Positions 1-8,452 are shown, counted from the stretch's first letter. The stretch is 64,000 nt of DNA from Verrucosispora sp. WMMD573 (GCF_027497175.1 NZ_CP114901.1:2356001-2420000); one strand, 5' to 3'. A program made the numbers and translations. The notes: generated from the letters alone by a model not told the origin.

Positions 1-519
1 CGGGGCGGGCGGCTGCGTACCGTCGCCGGCGTGCTCGGTGTCACCGCTGCGGTGACCGTGGTGGCCATCGCCGGGCTGCGCGCGGTCGGCCTGCGGGTGT
101 CGTTGCTGGTGCTGGTCGCTGCCGTGGTCGCGCTGCTGGTGGTACGCCGGATCGTCGCCACCCTCGCCCCACCACCGAAATCCGGCCAGGGCGGTTCGTC
201 GTCGCGGGGTGGTGAGGAGCCGGGCACCTACAACTGGGACGCCCGGGACGCGCTGCGAGCGGCGATCAACGGTTGGGCGACTCCCCTGGAGTGGTCCAAG
301 ACCCGCCCCGAACGGTTCACCACTGTGATCCTGCCCCGCCTGGCCGAGCTGGCGGACGAGCGGATGCGCCTGAAGCACGGCGTCACCCGCGAGTCGGATC
401 CGGCCCGGGCCCGCGCCCTGCTGGGCGATGACCTGTCGACGTTCCTGGAAACCCCACCCCGCCGCACCCCTTCGCCGCGCGACCTCGCGGCGATCGTCGC
501 CGAACTGGAGAAAATCTGA
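1..519 (+). CDS. Membrane protein of the MoxR/DUF58 operon, 5' end outside the window
   Basis: The frame is open from the first base, so the true start is either GTG at 31 or, more likely, upstream of the window. Two hydrophobic segments occupy about residues 2-17 and 22-40 counted from GTG 31. A hydrophilic, probably cytoplasmic, domain of about 110 residues follows. Its stop codon shares one base with the ATG of the MoxR ATPase (TGATG at 517-521), so the two are translationally coupled. I do not recognise a named domain. Its position as the small membrane protein ahead of moxR is typical of actinobacterial MoxR/DUF58 operons. Its function is unknown. Confidence 0.75.
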   Translation, partial: RGGRLRTVAGVLGVTAAVTVVAIAGLRAVGLRVSLLVLVAAVVALLVVRRIVATLAPPPKSGQGGSSSRGGEEPGTYNWDARDALRAAINGWATPLEWSKTRPERFTTVILPRLAELADERMRLKHGVTRESDPARARALLGDDLSTFLETPPRRTPSPRDLAAIVAELEKI

Positions 520-1526
520 TGAACGACGTCGGCCGGACGATGCCCCCCGCCGAGGTAGGTCGCCTCGCCCGGGCCGTACTGGACGCGGTGGGTCAGGTCG
601 TGGTCGGCAAACGGGACGCCCTGGAGTTGGTGCTGGCCGGCATCCTCGCCGGCGGCCACGTGCTGCTCGAAGATCTGCCGGGGCTGGGCAAGACACTCAC
701 CGCGCGCTCCTTCGCCCAGGCGTTGGGCCTTGATTTCCGGCGCCTCCAGTTCACCCCCGACCTGCTGCCCGCCGACGTCACCGGCTCGTTCCTCTACGAC
801 CAGCGCAGCGGTGACTTCACCTTCCGGGCCGGGCCGGTCTTCACCAACCTGCTGCTCGCCGACGAGATCAACCGGACCCCGCCGAAAACTCAGTCGGCCC
901 TGCTGGAGGCGATGCAGGAGAAGCAGGTGTCGGTGGAGGGCGTGACGTACCGGCTGGACGAGCCGTTCCACGTGCTCGCCACCGCCAACCCCATCGAGTA
1001 CGAGGGCACCTATCCGTTGCCGGAGGCGCAGCTGGACCGGTTCCTGCTGCGGGTGTCGTTCGGCTACCCGGCGCAGGACGAGGAATGGGAGGTGCTGCGT
1101 CGGCGGATGGCGCGCCGCCGGGAGGAGGCCGACATCAAACCGGTGGTCGACGCCGGCACGCTGCGCGCCATGCAGGCGGCGTTGGAGGACGTCGTGGTGG
1201 AGGACTCGGTGGGCCGGTACATCGTGGCGTTGACCGCGGCCACCCGCGAGCACCCGTCGGTGCTGGTGGGCGCCTCGCCGCGGGGCTCGCTGGCGCTGAT
1301 GTTGCTGTCCCGGGTGCGGGCGGTGCTCTCCGGGCGGGACTACGTGGTTCCCGAGGACGTCAAGGACGTCGCTGCCCCGGCGCTGGCCCACCGGATCACG
1401 TTGCGGCCCGAGATGTGGCTGCGTCGGGTCGATCCGTCCTTCGTGGTCGGTGAGGTTCTCGACGGCACCCCGGCGCCGGCCAGTGGCGCGCTGCCCAGCT
1501 ACGCCGCCGGCCGGCCGGGAGACTGA
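519..1526 (+). CDS. MoxR-family AAA+ ATPase
   Basis: A 335-residue AAA+ chaperone-like ATPase, the usual MoxR length. The Walker A motif PGLGKT is near residues 54-59 and the Walker B motif LLLADE near 111-116. It is followed by the family-typical segment INRTPPKTQSALLEAMQE and a sensor-1 region around ATANPIEYEG. MoxR proteins are thought to assist maturation or assembly of protein complexes together with VWA- or DUF58-containing partners, and a DUF58 gene follows directly. The ATG start overlaps the preceding stop by one base. The family assignment is secure; the physiological substrate is not known. Confidence 0.95.
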   Translation: MNDVGRTMPPAEVGRLARAVLDAVGQVVVGKRDALELVLAGILAGGHVLLEDLPGLGKTLTARSFAQALGLDFRRLQFTPDLLPADVTGSFLYDQRSGDFTFRAGPVFTNLLLADEINRTPPKTQSALLEAMQEKQVSVEGVTYRLDEPFHVLATANPIEYEGTYPLPEAQLDRFLLRVSFGYPAQDEEWEVLRRRMARRREEADIKPVVDAGTLRAMQAALEDVVVEDSVGRYIVALTAATREHPSVLVGASPRGSLALMLLSRVRAVLSGRDYVVPEDVKDVAAPALAHRITLRPEMWLRRVDPSFVVGEVLDGTPAPASGALPSYAAGRPGD

Positions 1527-1532
1527 CCCGGC

Positions 1533-2924
1533 GTGAGCGAGCGGAGCGAGCGAACGGCACCCACCAACTGGACGCCCACCTGGGCGTTCGGTCGGGCGGT
1601 GCTGATCACCGGCCTGCTTCTGGTCGCCGCGGTGCTGCTGGGACGGGTGGATCTGATCGTGCTGGCCGTCCCGTTCGCGCTCGGCACCGCGTACGCGTTG
1701 CGACGCCGGCCCGTCGAACTGCCCCGGGTGTGGCTCAGCGCCGACGAGGACCCACTGGTGGAGGGCGGTGCGATGACCGGGACGGTCACCGTCGGCAACC
1801 CGGGCACGGTCCCCTACGACGTGGCGGTGCTGCGTACCCGGGTCTCACCGTGGTTGCGGGTCGAACGCGCGGGTGTCGCCGGCAGCACGGTCGTCGGCGC
1901 CGGCCGAGCCGCCGGTGCCGGTCGACCGACCGTGGCGGATCGACCGTTCGTCACGTCGGTCGCGCCGGACACCGCCGTCGACCTGGAGTTGGCCGGTACC
2001 GCGCTGCGGTGGGGTCGGCATCCGCTGGGCCCGGCCGGCGCCCGGGTGGCCGCCGCGCAGGGCCTGCTCGTCTCGCGTGCGGTGATCGTCGAACCGGTCC
2101 GGTCGAAGGTGTACCCGAAGACCGAGCCGTTCGAGGCGGTCGAGGTGATGCCCCGGGCCGCCGGCCTGGTCGGGGCCCACCACTCGCGTCGTCCCGGTGA
2201 GGGAGGCGAACTCGCCGGGGTGCGGGTCTTCGCCCCCGGTGACCGGTTGCGCCGCATCGACTGGCGGGTGTCGCTGCGGGCCCGGCAACTGCACGTGGCG
2301 GCCACTCTCTCCGACCGGGACGCCGAAGTGGTCGTGCTGCTCGACGTGCTGGCCGAGGCGGGTCGCTCCGGTGGGGTCACCGGCACGGCGTCGGTGTTGG
2401 ACACCACGGTCCGGGCGGCCGCCGCCATCGCCGAGCACTACCTGCACCGGGGTGACCGGGTGGCGCTGCTGGAGTACGGCCCGAGTGCCCGGCGGCTGCG
2501 CCCGGCAACCGGACGACGGCAGTACCTGACCGTGCTGGAGTGGCTGTTGGACGTGAAGGCCCAGTCCTCCCCGCACGAGCCGTACGACCACGTGTTCGGC
2601 CCGCAACTGCTCTCCGCGGACGCGTTGGTGGTGGTGCTCACCCCGCTGCTGGAGGAGCGGTCCGCCCAGATGCTGGCCCGGTTGGCCCGTTCGGGGCGGT
2701 TCGTGGTGGCCGTCGACACGCTTCCGGCGGACCTGTCACCACCGAAGGATCGGGGCTGGGCCGAGGTGGCGTACCGGCTGTGGCGACTGGACCGGGACAC
2801 GATGATCGCGCAGTTGCGGGAGCACGGGGTGCCGGTGGTGCCGTGGGCCGGCGCCGGCAGTCTCGACCAGGTGCTGCGCGACGTGGCGAGGCTGGCCACC
2901 GCCCCCCGGGTGGGTGGCCGGTGA
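1533..2924 (+). CDS. DUF58 domain protein, MoxR partner
   Basis: A 463-residue protein with two N-terminal membrane segments at about residues 17-56 and a beta-rich extracellular-type region. The DUF58 signature lies near residues 230-255, where FAPGDRLRRIDW is visible. A VWA-like segment (EVVVLLDVL) follows. It starts six bases after the moxR stop and ends in a TGATG overlap with the next gene, so it is part of the same operon. The GTG start lies inside a direct duplication of GAGCGAGCG that encodes SERSER, an odd low-information N terminus. I kept it because no better start precedes the membrane segments. Role inferred: membrane partner of the MoxR ATPase. Confidence 0.92.
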   Translation: MSERSERTAPTNWTPTWAFGRAVLITGLLLVAAVLLGRVDLIVLAVPFALGTAYALRRRPVELPRVWLSADEDPLVEGGAMTGTVTVGNPGTVPYDVAVLRTRVSPWLRVERAGVAGSTVVGAGRAAGAGRPTVADRPFVTSVAPDTAVDLELAGTALRWGRHPLGPAGARVAAAQGLLVSRAVIVEPVRSKVYPKTEPFEAVEVMPRAAGLVGAHHSRRPGEGGELAGVRVFAPGDRLRRIDWRVSLRARQLHVAATLSDRDAEVVVLLDVLAEAGRSGGVTGTASVLDTTVRAAAAIAEHYLHRGDRVALLEYGPSARRLRPATGRRQYLTVLEWLLDVKAQSSPHEPYDHVFGPQLLSADALVVVLTPLLEERSAQMLARLARSGRFVVAVDTLPADLSPPKDRGWAEVAYRLWRLDRDTMIAQLREHGVPVVPWAGAGSLDQVLRDVARLATAPRVGGR

Positions 2925-3487
2925 TGGGGGCGGTCATCGGGCGGGTTCGGGCGTTGCGGACCGTCGCGGCACGGATCTCCCTGGCTCCCGTGCTGGTCCG
3001 GGTGGGGATCTTCCTCAGCGCACTTGTGGGGTTGCTGCTGGCCTATCCCGCCGAGGTGGTGGCGGGGGAGGCGCTGGGCCCGCTGGTGGCGGTCGCGGTG
3101 CTGCCGGCGGTTCTGCCGCGCCGGCTCTGGCCGACCTTCGCCGCCCTGGTCACGGTCGGCGGATGGCTGCTCGCCACCGACGGATATGACCGACCTATCG
3201 CGTTGTGGCGGCTGATGGCGGTGGCCGGGGCGCTCTACCTCACCCATACGCTCTGCGCGCTGGTGGCGGTGTTGCCGTACGACGCCGTGGTGGATCCGGA
3301 CGTGATAGTGCGTTGGCTCACCCGGGCCGCCGGAGTGTTGCTCGCCACGTCGGTGCTCGGCGTGCTGCTGCTCGAACTCTCCGGCGCCCGGGCCGGCGGT
3401 GGCGGCTGGCAGGCGGTCACCCTGGCCGGTCTGTTGCTGGCCGTCGGGATGACCGCGTTGCTGGCTGGGCTGCTGCGACGCAGGTGA
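2924..3487 (+). CDS. Five-helix integral membrane protein, last gene of the MoxR operon
   Basis: 187 residues from an ATG that overlaps the DUF58 stop by one base, which fixes the start even though the frame is open much further upstream. About five hydrophobic segments are visible, roughly at residues 27-48, 53-75, 92-118, 126-145 and 155-178. I recognise no catalytic motif. The coupling to the moxR and DUF58 genes implies a role in the same membrane-associated process. Its function is unknown. Confidence 0.85.
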   Translation: MGAVIGRVRALRTVAARISLAPVLVRVGIFLSALVGLLLAYPAEVVAGEALGPLVAVAVLPAVLPRRLWPTFAALVTVGGWLLATDGYDRPIALWRLMAVAGALYLTHTLCALVAVLPYDAVVDPDVIVRWLTRAAGVLLATSVLGVLLLELSGARAGGGGWQAVTLAGLLLAVGMTALLAGLLRRR

Positions 3488-3633
3488 TCGCGGGGCCGCC
3501 GAGGTCCGAGTGACAAGCGGTGTGCCCGCGTCCAGGGTGGCGACATCGGCCGGCGTTACCGGGGTCACAGCCGCCTTGTGCTCGGTCACAGAAGGGGGCC
3601 GCACCCGGGATTACCGCTGTCGGTGGGGGAAAG

Positions 3634-4968
3634 ATGGTAGGCGTGAATCCGAAGCGGATCCTTGTGGTGGGCGCCGGGCACGTCGGTCTCTACGCGGCGC
3701 TGCGCCTGTCGAAGAAGCTGAGTCCCCGTGAGGCTGAGGTCGTCGTCGTCGACCCCCAGCCGCACATGACGTACCAGCCTTTCCTGCCCGAGGCTTCGGC
3801 GGGAAACATCTCCCCACGGCACTCCGTGGTGCCGCTGCGTCGGGAGTTGCGCCGGTGCAAGGTGGTGGCCGGTGCGGTCACCCGGATCGACCACGCGAGT
3901 AAGACCGCCACGGTGCAGCCGATCATCGGCCCGCCCCGCGAGATCACCTATGACCACGTGGTGGTCGCCCCCGGCTCGGTCTCCCGGACCCTGCCCATCC
4001 CCGGCCTGCACGAGCACGGCATCGGCTTCAAGACCATCGGTGAGGCCATCTATCTGCGCAACCACGTGCTCGAACAGCTCGACGTGGCCGCCGCCACCAC
4101 CGACCCGGAGGTACGCCGTCGGGCGCTGACCTTCGTCTTCGTCGGCGGCGGGTACGCCGGCATCGAGGCGCTGGCCGAGATGGAGGACATGGCCCGCCAC
4201 GCGCTGAAGTACTACCCGGAGCTGAACACGTCGGACATGCGGTGGGTGCTGGTCGAGGCCACCCAGCGGGTGCTCCCGGAGGTCGACCGGGACATGGGCG
4301 CCTACACGGTGCAGCAGTTGCTGAAGCGGGACATGGATATCCGGCTCGACACCCGGCTGGAGTCCTGCGTCGACGGGGTGGTCAAGCTCTCCGACGGGGA
4401 CAGCTTCAGCGCGGACACCATCGTCTGGACCGCCGGGGTGAAGCCGTCGCCGATGCTGGACGCGACCGACTTCCCCCGCGAGGAGCGGCGCCGGGTCACC
4501 TGCCTGCCGACGTTGCAGGTGGTCGACGGTGACCGCGTGGTCGAGGGCGCCTGGAGCGCCGGCGACTGCGCCGCCGTACCTGATCTGACCAAGCCGCCGG
4601 GCAACTACTGCTCGCCGAGCGCACAGCACGCGGTACGGCAGGCCCAGCGGATGGCCGACAACATCGTCGCCGTGATCCGGGGCCGTGCGCCGGTGCCCTA
4701 CAAGCACAAGCACGCCGGCAGCGTGGCCAGCCTTGGCCTGCACAAGGGTGTGGCTCAGGTCTACGGCATCAAGATGACCGGCTGGCCGGCGTGGTTCATG
4801 CACCGGACTTACCACATGAGCCGGATTCCGTCGCTGAACCGGAAGGTCCGGGTCGTGGTCGACTGGACGCTGGCGTTCGTGCTCAAGCGCGAGGTGGTGG
4901 CCCTCGGCCAGTTGCACGACCCGCGCGAGGAGTTCGCCGAGGCGTCCCAGCCACCGTCGAAGGTGTGA
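3634..4968 (+). CDS. ndh: Type II NADH dehydrogenase (NAD(P)/FAD-dependent oxidoreductase)
   Basis: 444 residues. An N-terminal FAD-binding Rossmann motif, GAGHVG, follows a short beta strand. A second dinucleotide motif, GGGYAG, for NADH sits near residue 170. ATG 3634 and GTG 3643 are both possible starts; a GGGGGAAAG stretch lies just upstream. NDH-2 enzymes pass electrons from NADH to menaquinone without proton pumping and attach to the inner face of the membrane. The length, both GxGxxG motifs and the segment WSAGDCAAVPD near the flavin site fit the family. It appears monocistronic, with 146 bp to the preceding operon. Confidence 0.93.
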   Translation: MVGVNPKRILVVGAGHVGLYAALRLSKKLSPREAEVVVVDPQPHMTYQPFLPEASAGNISPRHSVVPLRRELRRCKVVAGAVTRIDHASKTATVQPIIGPPREITYDHVVVAPGSVSRTLPIPGLHEHGIGFKTIGEAIYLRNHVLEQLDVAAATTDPEVRRRALTFVFVGGGYAGIEALAEMEDMARHALKYYPELNTSDMRWVLVEATQRVLPEVDRDMGAYTVQQLLKRDMDIRLDTRLESCVDGVVKLSDGDSFSADTIVWTAGVKPSPMLDATDFPREERRRVTCLPTLQVVDGDRVVEGAWSAGDCAAVPDLTKPPGNYCSPSAQHAVRQAQRMADNIVAVIRGRAPVPYKHKHAGSVASLGLHKGVAQVYGIKMTGWPAWFMHRTYHMSRIPSLNRKVRVVVDWTLAFVLKREVVALGQLHDPREEFAEASQPPSKV

Positions 4969-5001
4969 GCGCACGTGGGGTGCCGATGGCTCCCCACGTG
5001 C

Positions 5002-6855
5002 TCAGACCCGCCAGTACCAGGCGTCGGTGAGTCGGGTCGAAGGTCCGTAGAGCGCCTCCAACGTCAGCCGCAGACTGTCGGCGTGCGCGGTGTCGGCCGC
5101 CAGCACCACGCACGAGGCGCCCCAGTGCGCGACGTCCTGCGTGGCGCGGCGGCGCTGCTCGTCCCCGACGACGGGCCGAAGGCCGCTGCGGGCCACGTCG
5201 GCCAGCAGGGCGGAGGTGGGTCGGGGGGCGACGCCCATCGCGGCGCTGCCGCCCCGGCCGTGCGGGCCGATGAAGAAACCCTGCGGCATGCTGAACTCGG
5301 CGTTGACGGCGGTCGCCCAGCGCATCGGCCAAGGTTCCTTGGGGGTGGCCAGCGGCACCGGTACCAGGACGCCGCCCGGCTCGACACAGGTCTTCCAGTG
5401 GCCTGCGGTGATGAACTCCGGAACCGGCGGGCGTTGTGCGGTGGGCAGCGGCGCGGGGAGCAGCGGTACCACCGCCACGGCGACCGCGACCAGCGTGAGC
5501 CGGCGGGCACGGCCCGCGCCGCGCAGCGCCCGGTCGACCGCCAGCACCAGCAGCGTCGCCATCAGCGGCGGTACGGCCAGGGCGAACCGCATCGGTAGCG
5601 CGCCGTCGACCACCGGCACCCCGCCGAGCAGTGCGTACGGCCCGGGCAGGCCGGAGCCTTCGCCGTCGAGAACCACCTCGGGGCCGAGCGACAGCGCACC
5701 CATCACGAGAATTCCGGCGGCGCAGGCCAGCACCAGCGGGCGGCGTCCCAGCCAGGCGGCGCAACCGACGGTGACCACCAGCAGCGGCCAACCCAGGAAG
5801 GTGTTGTACTCGGCCGGGCCGGTGCTCAGCTGGGCGGAACGGTCGTCGCCGAGCATCGAGAGCGGCGAGATCGCCCACCAACTTCGCAGGTCGGCCGAGA
5901 AGTAGTGCGGGCTGAACATGCCGTCGGCGACGCCGAGAGGCCCGGCGAACTGGAACCACAGCGGACGGGCGAGCACCAGCAGGGCCGTACCGGTGGCGAG
6001 GGCCATCGCGCCGGCGAAGGCGGGCATCGCCCGGCGGGCCAGATCGCGGTCTGTAATGATCATCGTGACCGCCATCACCAGCAGGGTGAGCGCGGCGAGG
6101 AACAGCACCTCCTCGCCGATGAACACCTGGGCGGACACAGCGGCGGCGAGCCCGATCGCGGAGGTGATCAGCCGACGTCGGCGCGGCTCGGCGGCGGGCA
6201 GGCCACCCGGTCCGGGGCGGGCGGCGGGATCGGCGGCCCGTAGCAGGCGTACCACCAGCCAGACGATGACCGGCAGCAGCCACTGCGCCGTCATGTGCAG
6301 GTGGCTGTTGCTCTGGGACACCATGCCAGGAGCGAAGCCGCACAGCCCACCGCCCAGCGTCGCGGCGGCCCGGTGAACCCGCAGCGTACGGCTGAACAGG
6401 AGGTACCAGGCGGTCGCGGTGCCGGCCAGGTTGACCGTTACCAGCAGGGCGAAGGTGACCGGAGCGCCGAACGCCAGGGTGACCGGGGCGCACAGCACAC
6501 CGAGGGCGATGACCGACGTGTTGGCCATCAGATTGACCCCGACAGGGGCGTTGAGCCGGTCGGTGGACAGGCCGAAGTCGCCCAGCAGCGCCCGCGCGTC
6601 GACGGCCAGGAACCACTCGTAGAGCACCTGGTCCTCGGGGTTGAGGGCGAGCACCAGACCGGTCGGGTCGGCCCAGAGCCGGTGGGTGAGCGCGCCGGCG
6701 AGCGCCGCGTAGAAGAGCCCGACCAGCAGGTCGATCCGGTTCCGGCCGGTGCTTCGGACCAGCCGGGTCAGCCACCGTGCGGGTACCCGTACGACTTGGT
6801 GATCCGCCTGCGTTGCCGTGTCGTCGGTAGGGGCGAGAGGTGCGCGGCTGCTCAC
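5002..6855 (-). CDS. Polytopic membrane protein, probable GT-C type glycosyltransferase
   Basis: A 617-residue protein with roughly ten or more hydrophobic segments and a hydrophilic C-terminal domain of about 150 residues. After the first membrane helix comes an acidic loop, NPEDQVLYEWF, in the place where GT-C glycosyltransferases carry their catalytic acidic residues. This architecture is common in actinobacterial cell-envelope transferases. The frame is open through to 7041, but that extension reads through the tRNA on the opposite strand. I therefore place the start at GTG 6855, just before the hydrophobic region. The gene is convergent with ndh. The substrate is unknown and the GT-C assignment is an inference. 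Confidence 0.7.
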   Translation of the reverse strand: MSSRAPLAPTDDTATQADHQVVRVPARWLTRLVRSTGRNRIDLLVGLFYAALAGALTHRLWADPTGLVLALNPEDQVLYEWFLAVDARALLGDFGLSTDRLNAPVGVNLMANTSVIALGVLCAPVTLAFGAPVTFALLVTVNLAGTATAWYLLFSRTLRVHRAAATLGGGLCGFAPGMVSQSNSHLHMTAQWLLPVIVWLVVRLLRAADPAARPGPGGLPAAEPRRRRLITSAIGLAAAVSAQVFIGEEVLFLAALTLLVMAVTMIITDRDLARRAMPAFAGAMALATGTALLVLARPLWFQFAGPLGVADGMFSPHYFSADLRSWWAISPLSMLGDDRSAQLSTGPAEYNTFLGWPLLVVTVGCAAWLGRRPLVLACAAGILVMGALSLGPEVVLDGEGSGLPGPYALLGGVPVVDGALPMRFALAVPPLMATLLVLAVDRALRGAGRARRLTLVAVAVAVVPLLPAPLPTAQRPPVPEFITAGHWKTCVEPGGVLVPVPLATPKEPWPMRWATAVNAEFSMPQGFFIGPHGRGGSAAMGVAPRPTSALLADVARSGLRPVVGDEQRRRATQDVAHWGASCVVLAADTAHADSLRLTLEALYGPSTRLTDAWYWRV

Positions 6856-6956
6856 GGCCTCGACCCTAGTGGCGGTGCTCGGCGGGGGACGCCGCAGTGG
6901 CGACGAACCCGCTACCGTGGCACTGCACCGTACGTGCCGGCACGCCGGTGTCACCC

Positions 6957-7040
6957 GCCCGGGTGGTGGAAAGGCAGACACGGCCGCCTTAAAAGCGGCT
7001 GCCGCAAGGCGTGCGGGTTCGACCCCCGCCCCGGGCACCA
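6957..7040 (+). tRNA. bldA: tRNA-Leu, anticodon UAA (bldA-like), 3' CCA encoded
   Basis: It folds as a class II tRNA. The acceptor stem is GCCCGGG/CCCGGGC, the D stem GTG/CAC and the anticodon stem GCCGC/GCGGC. The anticodon TAA is at 6990-6992 in a CTTAAAA loop. A long variable arm GCC-GCAA-GGC is characteristic of leucine. The T stem is GCGGG/CCCGC with loop TTCGACC, and CCA is encoded at 7038-7040. It decodes the rare codon UUA. In Streptomyces the equivalent tRNA is bldA, a developmental switch, and the 5' region GCCCGG-TGGTGGAA is very similar to bldA as I remember it. It is divergent from the GT-C gene. Confidence 0.96.
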
Positions 7041-7297
7041 CCTCACGGAGGTCCGCGGCCGCGGGTTGACTGCCGCAAGATCGGTAAAGGGGCCGGAATC
7101 GCGCTGCTCGTCGTCGCGGTCCTGGCCCGGACGCTCCTGGACGACGCGATGGTCTCGATCAGTGACCTGTTCCGCGTCGGCACTCTGGGCTACGGTCTGG
7201 CCTTTCTCGTCCCGAGCTTGGTGCCGGTTCGACTCAGCTCTCAGCTTTCCCTCAGCTTGGCGATCTCCAAGGGCTGGCCGGGACGTTTACTCTTGTG

Positions 7298-7315
7298 TTG
7301 CACGTTGACGTGCAA
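7298..7315. promoter_or_regulatory. Perfect palindrome upstream of the Bax-inhibitor gene, candidate operator
   Basis: TTGCACGT-TG-ACGTGCAA is a perfect 8-bp inverted repeat with a 2-bp spacer, 26 bp before the GTG of the YccA-like gene. Its size and symmetry fit a dimeric repressor site. The rest of the 300-bp gap between the tRNA and this gene holds no gene I can support. One short open frame there encodes a hydrophobic stretch but lacks a convincing start. Confidence 0.45.
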
Positions 7316-7341
7316 CGAGACCCCCTGAGGGAGGCCAGACA

Positions 7342-8175
7342 GTGAAGACTTCGAACCCGGTGCTCGCCCGGCTCGGTCAGGCGGCCGAGCGGGAGCGGGC
7401 CGCCGGGTACGCCCCGTCCGGGCCGTACGGACAGCCCGGCTACCCCCAGCAGGTTCCGCCGCAGGCCGGCTACCCGGGCGCGCCCGGCTTTCCGTCGGCC
7501 CCGCCGGCGGTCACCCCCATGTCGATCGACGACGTGGTGGTCAAGACGGTCACTCTCCTGGCCATCGTCGGCGTCGCCGCCGCAGCGGCGTGGGCGCTGG
7601 TGCCCGACGCGCTGCTCGGCGTCGCCTGGATCGGCGCGGCCATCGTCGGCCTGGTGCTCGGCCTGATCATCTCGTTCTCGCGGATGGCGAACCCGGCGCT
7701 CGTCGTCGCGTACGCCGTCGTCGAGGGTGTCCTCGTCGGCGCGGTGAGCAAGTTCTTTGAATCGCTGTACGAAGGCATCGTGCTCCAGGCGGTGACCGCA
7801 ACATTCGGTGTCTTCTTCGTGATGGCCATGCTCTACAAGGCGCGGGTCATCCGGGCGACGCCGAAGTTCGTCAAGGGCATGATCGCGGTGATGGCGGGCC
7901 TGTTCGCCGTCATGCTGATCAATTTGGTGCTGGCGCTCTTCGGCGTCAACACCGGCCTGCGGGACGGCAGCCCGCTGGCCATCGGCTTCAGCATCGTCTG
8001 CATCGTGGTCGCCTCGCTGAGCTTCGTGCTCAGCTTCAAGGAGGTCGAGGACGGTGTCCGGATGGGCCTGCCGCAGCGCTACTCCTGGGTGGCCGCGTTC
8101 GGCATCCTGGTCAGCCTGATCTGGCTCTACATCGAGATGCTGCGCCTGCTGAGCTACTTCCAGGGCGACGACTGA
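7342..8175 (+). CDS. Bax inhibitor-1 / YccA family membrane protein
   Basis: 277 residues. A Gly/Pro/Tyr-rich cytosolic N terminus (about residues 1-55) precedes seven hydrophobic segments, the expected topology for BI-1/YccA. The C-terminal region ends with the family-typical acidic and aromatic residues (LSYFQGDD). The GTG start is preceded by GAGGGAGG at good spacing. Family members are pH-sensitive calcium leak channels or modulators of membrane protease activity; which applies here is unknown. The gene is single, with a strong hairpin 22 bp after its stop. Confidence 0.93.
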   Translation: MKTSNPVLARLGQAAERERAAGYAPSGPYGQPGYPQQVPPQAGYPGAPGFPSAPPAVTPMSIDDVVVKTVTLLAIVGVAAAAAWALVPDALLGVAWIGAAIVGLVLGLIISFSRMANPALVVAYAVVEGVLVGAVSKFFESLYEGIVLQAVTATFGVFFVMAMLYKARVIRATPKFVKGMIAVMAGLFAVMLINLVLALFGVNTGLRDGSPLAIGFSIVCIVVASLSFVLSFKEVEDGVRMGLPQRYSWVAAFGILVSLIWLYIEMLRLLSYFQGDD

Positions 8176-8197
8176 CCTCGCCGCCCACCGAACGACC

Positions 8198-8226
8198 GGC
8201 GCCCGCCCCACCCCGGGGCGGGCGCC
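8198..8226 (+). terminator. Hairpin after the Bax-inhibitor gene
   Basis: GGCGCCCGCCCC and GGGGCGGGCGCC form a perfect 12-bp stem with a 5-nt loop, starting 22 bp after the stop codon. There is no U tract, as is common for actinobacterial terminator-like hairpins. Confidence 0.65.
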
Positions 8227-8235
8227 GTCGTCTCC

Positions 8236-8348
8236 GCACCCCCGCCCCAGCCCTGTCGATCATGCACTTGTGGTCGCGCCATAACGGGCGGAAGGGGTGA
8301 ATCGACGACCACAACTGCATGATCGGCGGGACGGTGGGGCGGGGGTGC
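8236..8348. repeat. Nested palindrome, copy A of a dispersed family
   Basis: Outer arms GCACCCCCGCCCCA (8236-8249) and their exact complement (8335-8348) enclose inner 20-bp arms at 8257-8276 and 8306-8325 that have a single mismatch. The inner arms end in CGATCATGCA. The layout matches copies B-E elsewhere in the window: a GATCATG-type end and a C-rich left and G-rich right flank. It is not protein-coding. Confidence 0.8.
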
Positions 8349-8356
8349 GTAGGGTG

Positions 8357-8452
8357 TGGGGGTGGGGGTGGGGGTGGGGGTGGGGATGGATGTGGTGACG
8401 GTGGGGGTGGGGTGGGGATGGATGTGGTGACGGTGGGGGTGGGGGTGGGGGT
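8357..8452. repeat. G-rich microsatellite (GGGGGT runs) with a duplicated 32-bp block
   Basis: Runs of GGGGGT/GGGGT repeat on the plus strand, with enough closely spaced G tracts to form G-quadruplexes. A 32-bp block containing an ATG is duplicated, with ATGs at 8386 and 8418. Because 32 is not a multiple of three, only the second copy is in frame with the following gene. Confidence 0.8.

Noticed and set aside
4883..6775. A 630-codon minus-strand frame
   Set aside because: It overlaps the GT-C membrane gene in another frame and has shadow-type composition.
6856..7041. N-terminal extension of the GT-C protein
   Set aside because: It would translate through the antisense of the tRNA; GTG 6855 is a better start.
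7149..7328. Short hydrophobic open frame between the tRNA and the Bax-inhibitor gene
   Set aside because: No ribosome binding site or convincing start. It may be a gene remnant but cannot be supported.
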